Counted from the stretch's first letter, positions 1-7,900 are shown. The stretch: DNA of 35,920 nucleotides from Vitrella brassicaformis (GCA_001179505.1 CDMY01000594.1:1-35920); one strand, 5' to 3'. Numbers and translations are program-made. The notes: generated by a model not told the origin, from the letters alone.

Positions 1-5
1 ATGAG

Positions 6-59
6 ATGGAGCAGTGGGTGCTTGACGCTGACTTGTCAGACTAGCACCCACTGCTCCAT
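6..59. repeat. Perfect 17-bp inverted repeat (hairpin)
   Basis: Positions 6-22 (ATGGAGCAGTGGGTGCT) are exactly the reverse complement of 43-59, separated by a 20-nt loop that itself holds a TGAC/GTCA pair. The arms are mixed sequence, not a simple repeat, so chance is unlikely. It could be a small mobile-element terminus, a hairpin RNA or a cruciform. Nothing beside it identifies which. Confidence 0.7.
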
Positions 60-194
60 GGGAAGGGCAGATAGGCCTTGTGCATGCATTCTGCATGTGC
101 CTGTTGCCTGTTTGGTGTGTGCTGTGGACAGAGAAGATGCCTGGTTGCGCCGGAAGGTAGCGCCGGGCTTAGGGACAGGTGTCTCGTCAAACCC

Positions 195-217
195 TTAACC
201 AACCAACCAACCAACCA
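195..217. repeat. (AACC)n microsatellite
   Basis: Five tandem AACC units in the left spacer. Confidence 0.8.
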
Positions 218-593
218 GATCTTTTTCCCCCTGGAGTGGCTCCTTTCCCAGGAGGTGCTTCCCCTCGAGGTCAGCAAACGCTTTTACCCAGCGAGGTGCC
301 AAGCACATTCCATGCATTTTGATCTGGTTTCAAGGCTGTCTGTCTGTCGGTGTGCACACAGGCCAGGCCATCCGAGGAGTGTGGAGAGAACCCCAGGAGT
401 AGTACAGTACGGTGTGCTGTCGAGATCTGCACGCAGTGACGCAGCCACAAGACGCTGGGCCTTCTTGATATTGCGACAAGCTTCTGCCTTTGGGTCGGTG
501 TTGACAGCAGAGGGGGGAGGCGGGTGGTCAGACAATCACGGCACAACACCTTTCGTCGTGTCTGTTCAGGTGCAGTCTGTCTGATGCCGGCGC

Positions 594-618
594 CCGTCCG
601 TCCGTCCGTCCGTCCATC
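594..618. repeat. (GTCC)n microsatellite
   Basis: Tandem CCGT/GTCC units running into CATCCACCC repeats. Confidence 0.8.
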
Positions 619-708
619 CACCCACCCGCCGTTGTGTGCACTCATCCCACATGAGGCTTGCGCTCACTTGTCTGACTGTGTCGTGTGTTGTGTTGGTTGG
701 ATGTGGTG

Positions 709-734
709 TGTTGTGTTGTGTTGTGTTGTGTTGT
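709..734. repeat. (TTGTG)n minisatellite
   Basis: Tandem pentamer TTGTG, about five units, in non-coding spacer. Confidence 0.8.
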
Positions 735-1708
735 TCTCCCTATCTATCCTATCGGCCCGTCTGTCTGTCTGTCAGTTTCACTTGCGGTGTGTGGATGCCT
801 TGCCTTGCGAAGCCGGCATGCTACCCTCGCCCGCGACATCGCGTCGATGTGCCCGGGGAGGCCACACATCGCCTCGCCATGGCTCGATAGAGACGGGCGT
901 GCATGCACTCTGCGGCCGGGAGTGTGGTGAAACTCGGGTACGTCAGTCACGACACATACGATCACAACACAACCACTCAGACAGAGAGGCCAGGCAGAAT
1001 GGATGGATGGATGGACGGGCGCCGGCGACCGTGGATGGGATGGAGGAGGTAAAGGGGAGCCAAGATCCGGAGGGCTGCAATCAATCGCTGACCGAGGGAG
1101 ATGCTATCTGATTGATGTAAGCAAGCACCAACCCATCCATCCAGTGAGGAACAGTCAGACATGGTGGGTGGATACTCTCAATCAATCGACCCGTCAGTCA
1201 GACCCTTGTGTGTGCGCAGATCATTACGGGCGTCGCGGGGGATGTGTGGCTGCTCACCTGAGTCATCCGATGCACTCACTGATGCTAGCGCTGGGGTACA
1301 GAGGCAGCTGGCTGAAGAGGGTGTGGGGCCTCTTGTGGATAGCTTGGGTGGGTGGGTGGGCCGGTGGGGTGTGCACCTGAGCTGCCTCACGCAGACACAC
1401 ATGAAAATGGGCTGGTTGGTGTGTTGCGATGGATGCGTGTGGTGTGTATGCGTGTCCGCGTCTGCCGTGAGTGAGTGGTCGTGATCGATGCATCAACCGA
1501 TTGAATGCTCACGCTGGGTGGGTGGGGGGGATGTACGACGCATGACAGTCAGGGTGCTGTGTCTGAGTGTACGCCTGTGATGTTATGTGACACAAACGCG
1601 CATCTGACTCTTCCGTGGAAGGCCTGCGGGCGTGAAGGACTGTCTGTATGACCATCCACGGCGTGCCGGAAACATGACACAAGCCGCACATGAAAGCACG
1701 TAGGATCT

Positions 1709-1851
1709 GTTAGCCCCTGAGGGCCGATTGTTTCAAAAATTGGGAACCATACCTTTCGGCAGGAACCACCGGAACTGGAGTAGTTTTCAACTAGCAATCA
1801 GCGCGCATCCGCAAAGCGTCATATGCCACGCTAACGCCCCAGCGCAGGGAT
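1709..1851 (-). ncRNA. U4: U4 spliceosomal snRNA
   Basis: Read on the minus strand from 1851 the RNA begins AUCCCUGCGC. Like known U4, it contains GAUUGCUAGUUGAAAACU, close to the human GAUUGCUAAUUGAAAACU, and a 5' stem-loop with the UGA/GA pattern of the 15.5K kink-turn. The Sm site AAUUUUUGA is at 1733-1741, followed by a terminal hairpin at about 1711-1726. The 143-nt length matches usual U4 (about 140-145). U4 pairs with U6 and keeps it inactive until the spliceosome is activated: the first 16 nt here complement 14 of 16 nt of the conserved U6 segment GCCCCUGCGCAAGGAU. The 5' end was set by homology and lies 35 bp from the promoter element at 1886. The 3' end is good to a few nt. Confidence 0.93.
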
Positions 1852-1885
1852 ACCACTTAGGGTGGCAGAGAAGGCCGGTAGACAC

Positions 1886-1909
1886 AGATCTGCAGTCGGT
1901 GATGGCTGA
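1886..1909 (-). promoter_or_regulatory. snRNA proximal sequence element of U4
   Basis: On the minus strand this is TCAGCCATCACCGACTGC followed by AGATCT. It is identical to the elements of U1 and U2 and one base different from that of U5. Its AGATCT starts 35 bp upstream of the U4 5' end. Position and conservation match a PSE, the core promoter of snRNA genes; the protein that binds it is not known from this sequence. Confidence 0.8.
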
Positions 1910-2060
1910 CCGATGTGATTGTCTCAGTTCGTGTCTCGTCGATGGCTGCAGATCTCGACTGTCAGCCATTACGACACACACAGTGGATGCATGGATGGCC
2001 AGCCATATGCTCAGATCAGCAAGATCTCTGCCTGAAAAGGCGGCGCCAGATAAGGTCGAT
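1886..2060 (-). repeat. snRNA upstream-region repeat, copy A (U4)
   Basis: Homologous to regions starting at 2735 (U1) and 4566 (U2). Shared landmarks are the proximal element, GTCTCAGTT.GTGTCTC, and a second GATGGCTGCAGATCT block whose AGATCT is 64 bp distal (60 bp in the other copies). Copy A is the most diverged and ends in the divergent U5 promoter. It probably arose by duplication of an snRNA gene with its upstream control region. Confidence 0.7.
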
Positions 2061-2064
2061 CCCA

Positions 2065-2088
2065 TCAGCCATCATCGACTGCAGATCT
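2065..2088 (+). promoter_or_regulatory. snRNA proximal sequence element of U5
   Basis: On the plus strand this is TCAGCCATCATCGACTGC followed by AGATCT, one base (C to T) different from the U4, U1 and U2 elements. Counting 35 bp on from the AGATCT predicts a start at A2123, which agrees with the 5' side of the folded U5 RNA. U4 and U5 are divergent, with 271 bp between their starts. Confidence 0.8.
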
Positions 2089-2122
2089 GTGTGGGCCTCC
2101 CCTTCTCCCTGCCCTATCAGCC

Positions 2123-2241
2123 ATCGCGGTGTTCCGCTCATTCGCATCATTCTTTCGCCTTTTACTAAAGAATGCCGTGCGTGGGATACAGTTAACGCGT
2201 CTGACGCAATTTTTGCAGCCTCCTGCGCCCTTGGGCGTAAC
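2123..2241 (+). ncRNA. U5: U5 spliceosomal snRNA
   Basis: The invariant U5 loop I is present: UUUCGCCUUUUACUAAAGA at 2153-2171, closed by an 8-bp stem CAUUCUUU/AAAGAAUG. Lower stems pair CGCA with UGCG and GUGUUCC with GGGAUAC. The Sm site AAUUUUUGC is at about 2208-2216, and a terminal hairpin GCGCCC-UUG-GGCGU follows at about 2225-2238. U5 loop I aligns the two exons during both splicing steps. The 119-nt length is normal for U5. The 5' end is set by the constant promoter spacing and by an initial A as in the other snRNAs. The 3' end is placed just after the hairpin. Confidence 0.95.
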
Positions 2242-2391
2242 AAAGTAGTGCGAAATCGTGACGAGCGAGGGTGCTGCGTCGCTCCATGATGTGCATGGAT
2301 TCATTCACAGAACCACGCTGTTCACTTCGATTGTCTGGCGAGACTCACGGTGGCGCCTTGCTCACTTTGGATCTGGCAGTAGATCTGAGGC

Positions 2392-2440
2392 TTTCGTTGC
2401 CGGCTGCGCGAACGCAAGGCAGCACCTGCCAGATCTACGG
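2392..2440 (-). pseudogene. Truncated U1 snRNA 3'-end copy
   Basis: The minus strand repeats the end of the U1 gene about 140 bp further on: UCUGGCAG, then a hairpin with the CUUGCGUUCGCGCAG core, then GCCGGCAACGAAAG. The U1 5' end, stem-loops I to III and Sm site are absent, so it cannot be a working U1. The stem keeps one mismatch. It is either a duplication remnant or a retained 3'-end signal. Confidence 0.6.
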
Positions 2441-2541
2441 CGATAGACGCCGTATTCTCGGGGCGCCAATGCACAGCATGCTACGACTCCCGCATCCGCC
2501 CCCGATGAAGACGGCAAGCACATCAAGCACACGAACTTTCG

Positions 2542-2700
2542 TTGCCGGCTGCGCGAACGCAAGCCAGCTCTGCCAGAAATTCCGCTGTTGGCAGGAGCAT
2601 AGCCCCCCCATGCCGCTTCACGTACCCCCGAATGCAATGGAAGCTCCACGACAGCACAGGGACCTTCTTGAGCGCCCCCGAGGCCCAGCCAGGTAAGTTT
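2542..2700 (-). ncRNA. U1: U1 spliceosomal snRNA
   Basis: On the minus strand the RNA starts AAACUUACCUGGC; ACUUACCUG is the perfect complement of a CAG|GUAAGU 5' splice site. An internal loop reads CCAUUGCAUUCGG, close to the U1A-binding AUUGCACUCC of stem-loop II. The Sm site AAUUUCUGG is at 2573-2581. The terminal stem-loop IV at 2544-2568 has the core UGCGUUCGCGC, which is also found in human U1. The 159-nt length is close to the human 164. U1 recognises 5' splice sites. Position 2 is A where most U1 RNAs have U. The nearby genes use donors such as GTAAGT, GTGAGC and GTAAGG, all compatible with this RNA. Confidence 0.94.
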
Positions 2701-2734
2701 AAACAGAGAGTGTGAGCACGGGCCAGGCAGTAAT

Positions 2735-2758
2735 AGATCTGCAGTCGGTGATGGCTGA
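2735..2758 (-). promoter_or_regulatory. snRNA proximal sequence element of U1
   Basis: Identical over 24 bp to the U4 and U2 elements, with AGATCT at 2735-2740 starting 35 bp upstream of the U1 5' end at 2700. Confidence 0.8.
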
Positions 2759-2995
2759 CAGGATCGTCTCAGTTTGTGTCTCATCGATGGCTGCAGATCT
2801 CGGCTTCCTGCCATCACGACAGACACTATGGATGTATGGCTGCCCTGCGGTGTGCTCAGATCAGCGAGATCTCCGCCAGAGAGAAAGGAGGAAGGACGGA
2901 TCAAGCTCGCAATGACGGCGCATGAGGCGTTTGCCGAGTTCATCCGGCTATTCATCGCTGCTTGGCGTTGCATGTCCTCAAACTCGTCACCCTTC
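2735..2995 (-). repeat. snRNA upstream-region repeat, copy B (U1)
   Basis: Very similar to copy C upstream of U2. They share the proximal element, GTTTGTGTCTCATCGATGGC, the distal AGATCT block at 2795-2800, CTTCCTGCCATCACGACAG, GGATCAAGCTCGCAATGA, and further out TTCATCGCTG and TGTCCTCAAA. Similarity fades at about 2995. Confidence 0.7.
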
Positions 2996-3286
2996 GCCAG
3001 CTGGTGGCCCCCTCCATCAGCTCTGTGCCTGTCCTTTGGCCTTCATATCATGCCTTCGAGTCGCGGCAGAGGAGCTATCGGCCTTCGAACGGCGGCCAAT
3101 ATACCGACATCGAAATGAATTCGCCACGGGATGAGCACGTTCACATGTGTATGAGCGCCGGTATTCCTCCCTCCTGTGCTCGTGCAGGCTGTTGTATCTT
3201 TTGTGTGGCCCTCTGCTGCCCCCCGCGCAGTGCGGCACCCTCATCGGCTGACGCGGCGAGAAGCCAGGCGGACAGGCAGAGACACA

Positions 3287-3306
3287 CACACACACACACA
3301 CACACA
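3287..3306. repeat. (CA)n microsatellite
   Basis: About ten CA units. Confidence 0.85.
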
Positions 3307-3553
3307 CGTGTCACGACACGCGATATCAGTTGTCCATCTCTCTGTCTGTCTGTCCGTCCGTCTGATGTGTCTGGCTGATTCAGGCCGGCCGAGTGTGTGA
3401 TTCAGCCACGGTCTCAGACAGCTGCCTGGCTGTCCGCCGGGGACGCAGCAGCGCTGCAGACTTCTCATAGATGGTCGCTGAACACGACACAGCTGCACAG
3501 CTGCATTCATGGACGGCCAGAGAATCGGCGTCATCATCTCGCTCGTCTCGTGG

Positions 3554-3554
3554 G

Positions 3555-3590
<36 letters not shown>
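3554..3590. repeat. (CT)n-(GT)n compound microsatellite
   Basis: A CT run passing directly into a GT run in non-coding spacer. Confidence 0.85.
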
Positions 3591-3591
<1 letters not shown>

Positions 3592-4179
3592 CGTCTGTGT
3601 CAGTGTGCGTGTGGGGGGTTGGCGGCTCCTCGGCTTCTCACTCACACGTGCGACCAGCCGTGGTGGCCCTCCTGCTGCAGGACTTATCTCGTGCAGGACA
3701 ATCAGCTGGGGCTGTGCTGTATGGATGTGGATGGATGGATGGGCGGGCGAGTGGATGGGTGGGTTCCGGGATGCACGTAGCGTATGGACTGTGTCCGTCC
3801 GTCCTCTCCTGCCTGTGCCTATGCGGCTGTGCTGTGTGGGACGTGGTGGATGTGTGTCGTGCACGATGAATGAAATGAGTGGCGCCTTCGGGCGTGAGAG
3901 TCAATTCACAGACGAGGAGCATTGTACCGCTCCCTGGTGCCTTCATGATCGAATGGATGAATGGTCCATTTCTTCTCTGCCTGCCTGACTCATATCCTCT
4001 CTGCCCGCCTGGTTGGTGTGTTGTGTGACTAAGTGTGCGTGTGTGTGTGTGTGGTGTGATGTGGTGTGACACACAGGGAGGAATGTGAGGTGAGGACTGT
4101 GTGTTGCGAGCGCATCAATTGCGTGTGGATGGGAGCGATTTGCTGCCAGCTGCGGTGCATATGACGAGTCCATCATCCC

Positions 4180-4200
4180 TGACTGCGCGAACGCAAGTCA
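4180..4200 (-). repeat. U1 stem-loop IV-like hairpin, copy 2
   Basis: On the minus strand TGACT-TGCG-TTCG-CGCA-GTCA: an 8-bp stem with one bulged U and a UUCG loop. The core equals that of U1 stem-loop IV, but the lower stem differs by paired changes. It lies about 120 bp beyond the U2 3' end. Confidence 0.65.
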
Positions 4201-4242
4201 GCAATACATGGCATAAGCGGCACACACACATGAAGACCTTGT

Positions 4243-4270
4243 CACCAGCTGCGCGAACGCAAACCGGCTG
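4243..4270 (-). repeat. U1 stem-loop IV-like hairpin, copy 1
   Basis: On the minus strand the core TTGCGTTCGCGCAG is flanked by CCGG and CTGG arms. It lies about 50 bp downstream of the U2 3' end and is in tandem with the copy at 4180-4200. Confidence 0.6.
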
Positions 4271-4315
4271 TCATGTGCAGCCAGAGGGCTACGCAATCAG
4301 TCAGACAGGAGCAAT

Positions 4316-4530
4316 GGTTAGACCCGAAGGCCCAGAAGAGGGTGTGCCACACTCACCGTCGAGTGTAAGAGCGAGGCGACACGCGAGAGGGCGACAGGCA
4401 AGCCTGAACAACCGCTCTCCCCGGAGAAAGAATTCTTGTGACAATTCATGGTTCAATGAACCAATATCAGCTGTCACACTGATAAGAACAGTTACTACAC
4501 TTGATCTTAGCCAAAAGGCCGAGAAGGTAT
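4316..4530 (-). ncRNA. U2: U2 spliceosomal snRNA
   Basis: On the minus strand the RNA begins AUACCUUCUCGGCC and continues UUUUGGCUAAGAUCAAGUGUAGUA, the universally conserved U2 5' domain. It includes GUGUAGUA, which pairs with the intron branch site. Stem-loop IIa (AUCAG/CUGAU) and a GGUUC-AUU-GAACC hairpin follow. Further hairpins lie at about 4390-4426 and 4342-4380, with a last UUCG-loop hairpin at 4319-4334. The Sm site is not the canonical AAUUUUUGG; the best candidate is AAUUCUUUC near 4427-4435. The 5' end is certain to 1-2 nt. The 3' end could be about 4341 (190 nt, like human U2) or about 4316, after the last hairpin. Confidence 0.93.
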
Positions 4531-4565
4531 GTTTATTACAGATCTGACGGGGGGGTAGCCGACAC

Positions 4566-4589
4566 AGATCTGCAGTCGGTGATGGCTGA
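4566..4589 (-). promoter_or_regulatory. snRNA proximal sequence element of U2
   Basis: The same 24-bp element as U4 and U1, with AGATCT at 4566-4571 starting 36 bp upstream of the U2 5' end. The divergent VPS8 start codon lies 330 bp beyond it, so the two genes may share control DNA. Confidence 0.8.
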
Positions 4590-4870
4590 CAGGATTGTCT
4601 CAGTTTGTGTCTCATCGATGGCTGCAGATCTCGGCTTCCTGCCATCACGACAGTCACTATGGAGGCGTAATGCCCTGCGGTGTGCTTAATCAACCAAGTC
4701 TCCTCAGGAAAAGGAGGAAGGCAAGATCAAGCTCGCAATGAGATGCGTTCGACTGAGATATGTGGGCATCTGCTCCCCCCGGCATTTCCTGCGCTCGAGC
4801 TCCAGTGCTTGCATCCATTCATCGCTGACTGCTATGGGAGGCGTTTGATGTCCTCAAATTCATCTGAAGT
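4566..4870 (-). repeat. snRNA upstream-region repeat, copy C (U2)
   Basis: Pairs with copy B (U1) almost base for base over the first 100 bp or so, then in patches to about 4870. The distal AGATCT block is at 4626-4631, 60 bp from the proximal one, the same spacing as in copy B. The far end is close to the VPS8 start, so it may overlap the VPS8 5' UTR. Confidence 0.7.
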
Positions 4871-4918
4871 CAAAGCGGGCCTTCTTCGCGAGATCCGCCT
4901 TCTGTCCGGGAAGGAAGG

Positions 4919-7900
4919 ATGAGTCATGGCCTGAGCGTCGAGGATATCATCAACCAGGAGATATCTGACGATGAAGAGGAGGAGCCAACGTCAACAAGTG
5001 CAGCGGCGGACAGCTCTGCCAAGCAGGTCAAGGGCATCACAGTGGAGGAGATCCTCGCGGCCGAGCTCGACGATGACATCGAATTCGCCGTCCCAAAGTC
5101 AGCCAGCGCACACACAAAAGCATAAGAAATATACCATAAAGCAGATGCCTGCACGTGTTTGCTGCGCCTTCTCTCTCGCACACACAGGCCTTCATCGACT
5201 GCCGTCCCGTCGGCTGCGCCGGCTGTAGCCACATCCCTCTCCCCCGTCCCGCCCAGCGCATCTCCCGACGCTCATCCAATGCTGGAGGGAGAACCGCCGC
5301 CTGGTGATGCAGAGGCCACAGCTGGCGACACCACACAGCAGCAGCAGGCCGAGCCAAGCGAAGAGGAGAGGTTCCGTGTGGCGCCCTTCGAGTGGTGTGA
5401 GGCCCATGAGCGGTCTCAGCTGGCGGTGCTGCCCGGCGAGGTGACACTCGCGACGCCTCTGCAGGAGCTCATCAGTTCGAGGCCCTTCAGGCGGCCGCCA
5501 GAGTCGCGAGAGAGCGAGACTCTGCCCCACGGCTCGCGGCAGGACGTGCCAGAGGTCGGCGGCCATCATCTCGTCACGACCACATCACTGGACGACATGA
5601 GCCGGCGGATATCGCAGGAGGGCGGCATGCCCACGTGCATCGCCATCGGCAGCCACTACATCGTCTGCGGCACCACCAGAGGATTCTGTCTGCTCTTCGA
5701 CGCGGCATGCGAGTTCGTCGCCTCCCTCCCGCCACCGGCAGAGAGCCTCGGCGGGGCGACGGCCGTCTGCCTGTCGTCGACCACGGCGAGCGACGGAGGC
5801 CCGGCAGGTCCGCACACGCCCTCTGTAGCCATCTTGGCGGGACATAAGAGCGGTCAGCTGGTGCTTTGGGAGATCCCCCAGGGCGGCAGCGTGGCCAAGT
5901 GTCAGTGTGTGGTGCGGGACGTCCATGCTTCCCCCGTGGTGGCCGTGAGCTTCTGGAAGGGGCGCCACCAGGCCCTCTCGTCCGACGCCATCGGCAACGT
6001 GTCCCTGCTCACCTTCTCGCGGGTTTTCCTGGCCGTCTCCTGTGAGAAGCAGCTGCTGCTGGGAGCAAGCCCCGCCCTCGGGCTCATCCTTGACTTCGCT
6101 CCGATGCCGCCAGGATCGTCGGAGTCGGCCCATCCAGCTGATGCGGCCAGTCTGGTCACCCTGACGGCCACCTACTCGGTGATAGCGGTGTCTTTGCACC
6201 CGTCAGTGTCGCTGCTGCACAAGATGCAGTTCCACCGGGACCCTTCGTCGATAGAGAGCTTGCCGTCGGCGTGTTGGCTGCGGCCACAGCTGGGGTGTGA
6301 GGATGACGGGCATGATGTGGGTAGGGGATGCGAGAAGGCGTCACACATCGGGGGGTGGCAGAGGAGGGAGGAGGACCCGGGCATTGCATCTGACCCCATC
6401 CAAGTGGTGTGTGAGAATACAATACGGGGAAAGGAATGGTGGATCGATCGTCACTGCCTGCCCTGTCTACCTGTGTGTCTGTCTGTCTGTCTGTCTGTGC
6501 ACACACAACACACCACAGGTGTCGTTTGGTAGTTTTGTGCATTTGGTTCGCGTGTTGTTCAACCCCGCCCTGCATGCCCACAGCCAGACGGCTGCGCTGC
6601 CCGCATGCCCACACCCTCTGGAATTCCAAACCATCGCAAAAATCGAAGTCGAGGGCGGCATTCAGGTGGGGTGTGTCACGAATGCGCATTGCATTCTTCG
6701 TCGGTGTGTGCAAACATATGTCCGTGTGTGGTGTGCACTGCAGGTGGTGCGTGCTTTGGGCAGCTCTGTGCTGGCGGTGTTCGACCACCGCGCGAATCTG
6801 TCGATAATCCAGCTGCTGCCATCCGACCCGCCCCCTCTCTCCCCCTCCCCCGCCCTCCCCTCCCCCACAGAACCCCCCAGATCCCGCATCCTCAAGTCGC
6901 TCGTATTCCGCACATCCACACACCACCTGTCCGTCGTCTACCACACCAATGTCGTGCCCACACCCACCACATCAGCAGATGGAGAGGAAGCGGGCCCGTC
7001 GAGGGCTCGGACGGTTGTCAGCTACCACCATTCGTGGGGCGTCTGCCTGCACACGAGGCGGGTTGTGGTGCTGGGGCTGCAGGGCGTGTGCTGCCTCTCG
7101 GTGAGGGGGTGGAGCGACGTCATCGGCGAGATGGTCGAGAGTAGCCAGTGGGAGGAGGCACTGGCCGTCCTATTGGCTCTCTATCAAGACGGCGCACCGC
7201 CGCTGCTCGATGTGCCCCTCGATGGGGCGCAGAGGCGGAGTGCGCTCGTAACGGTGGCGACGCAGCTGATCCAGAGCTACCTCGCCACCAACCTGCCGAG
7301 CCCACAAAGACCCCTCTCGCCCCTGCAGAAGAAGCCAAAACCCCCTCCCCCTCCCCCGCCGCCGCCCCCACCACCGCCCCCACCACCGCCCCATCCGTCA
7401 GCCACAGGACGACCACACGAGCTGCAGACAGGTGTGTCCCCCTCCCCCTCCCCGTCCCCCGCCCGCATCGAGCGCATCTGTGCGTGTGTGACCGAGTGCG
7501 CCGTCAAGATGGAGCTGTGGGACCTCCTGTACAGACTGACGTTCGACCTGTTCAAGGCCGCTGGACACCTGGACACCTTCCTGGCCACCCTACAGCCATA
7601 CATCCTGCTGGAGGCCGTGCCGGCCTCTGTGGATGCAGAGGTGCTGTGCGCCATGGTGGCCTACTTTGCCGACAGGCTGGAGGGGCCCAAGAGGGGCGGG
7701 GGTGAGGATGTCGGTGGGGATAAGACGGCAAGGAGACGCTTCCAGCAGCTGCTGCTCAAGACGGATGTGACGCGGCTGGACCTGAATCAAGTCATCAGGT
7801 GAGTGTAGAGTGAGTGACATGGGTCAAGGCAGGCCCGCAGAGTGAGTCGGTGAGGGGCTATCTATGAGTCATCCGATGTGTGTGTTGTGTTATATATTGT

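Larger units (their letters stand above)
1..1708. other. Spacer with simple repeats, no supported gene
   Basis: About 1.7 kb without an exon chain I can support. It holds AACC repeats (195-217), GTCC repeats (594-618), a TTGTG array (709-734) and scattered TGGA/TCTG tracts like those in introns elsewhere in the window. Open frames here are short and repeat-driven. It may be 3' flank or intron of a gene lying to the left. Confidence 0.5.
2996..4179. other. Low-complexity spacer between U1 and U2
   Basis: About 1.2 kb with (CA)n at 3287-3306, a (CT)n-(GT)n tract at 3554-3590 and TGGA and TGTG tracts. No exon chain is supported. A small pair of hairpins at 3882-3933 is the only structured piece I noticed. 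Confidence 0.5.

Noticed and set aside
78-226. U6 snRNA candidate: ACAGAGAAGATG at about 128 with a 5' hairpin and a T5 run at 220
   Set aside because: The highly conserved U6 segment with AGCAUGG and the GCGCAAGGAUGACACGC region is absent, and there is no promoter element at the right distance. The 11-base match may be chance.
284-535. Possible minus-strand exon encoding NTDPKAEACRNIKKAQRLV and following residues
   Set aside because: Composition looks somewhat protein-like, but no matching upstream or downstream exon with consistent phase was found, and no domain is recognisable.
2362-2973. 203-codon minus-strand open frame
   Set aside because: It runs through the U1 gene and its promoter repeat, so it is an incidental open frame.
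4434-4500. AATTGTCACAAGAATTC region considered as a separate small RNA
   Set aside because: It lies inside U2 between its 5' and 3' stem-loops.
1883-4660. Repeated AGATCT/CTGCAG blocks considered as a CRISPR array or transposon ends
   Set aside because: Spacing is irregular, copies sit at snRNA promoters in a fixed relation to transcript starts, and the host is eukaryotic.
4301-4693. 130-codon minus-strand open frame
   Set aside because: It covers U2 and its promoter; the RNA explains the sequence.
5585-6199. 204-codon minus-strand open frame inside VPS8 exon 2
   Set aside because: Antisense shadow of a GC-rich coding exon; the plus strand has clear VPS8 homology.
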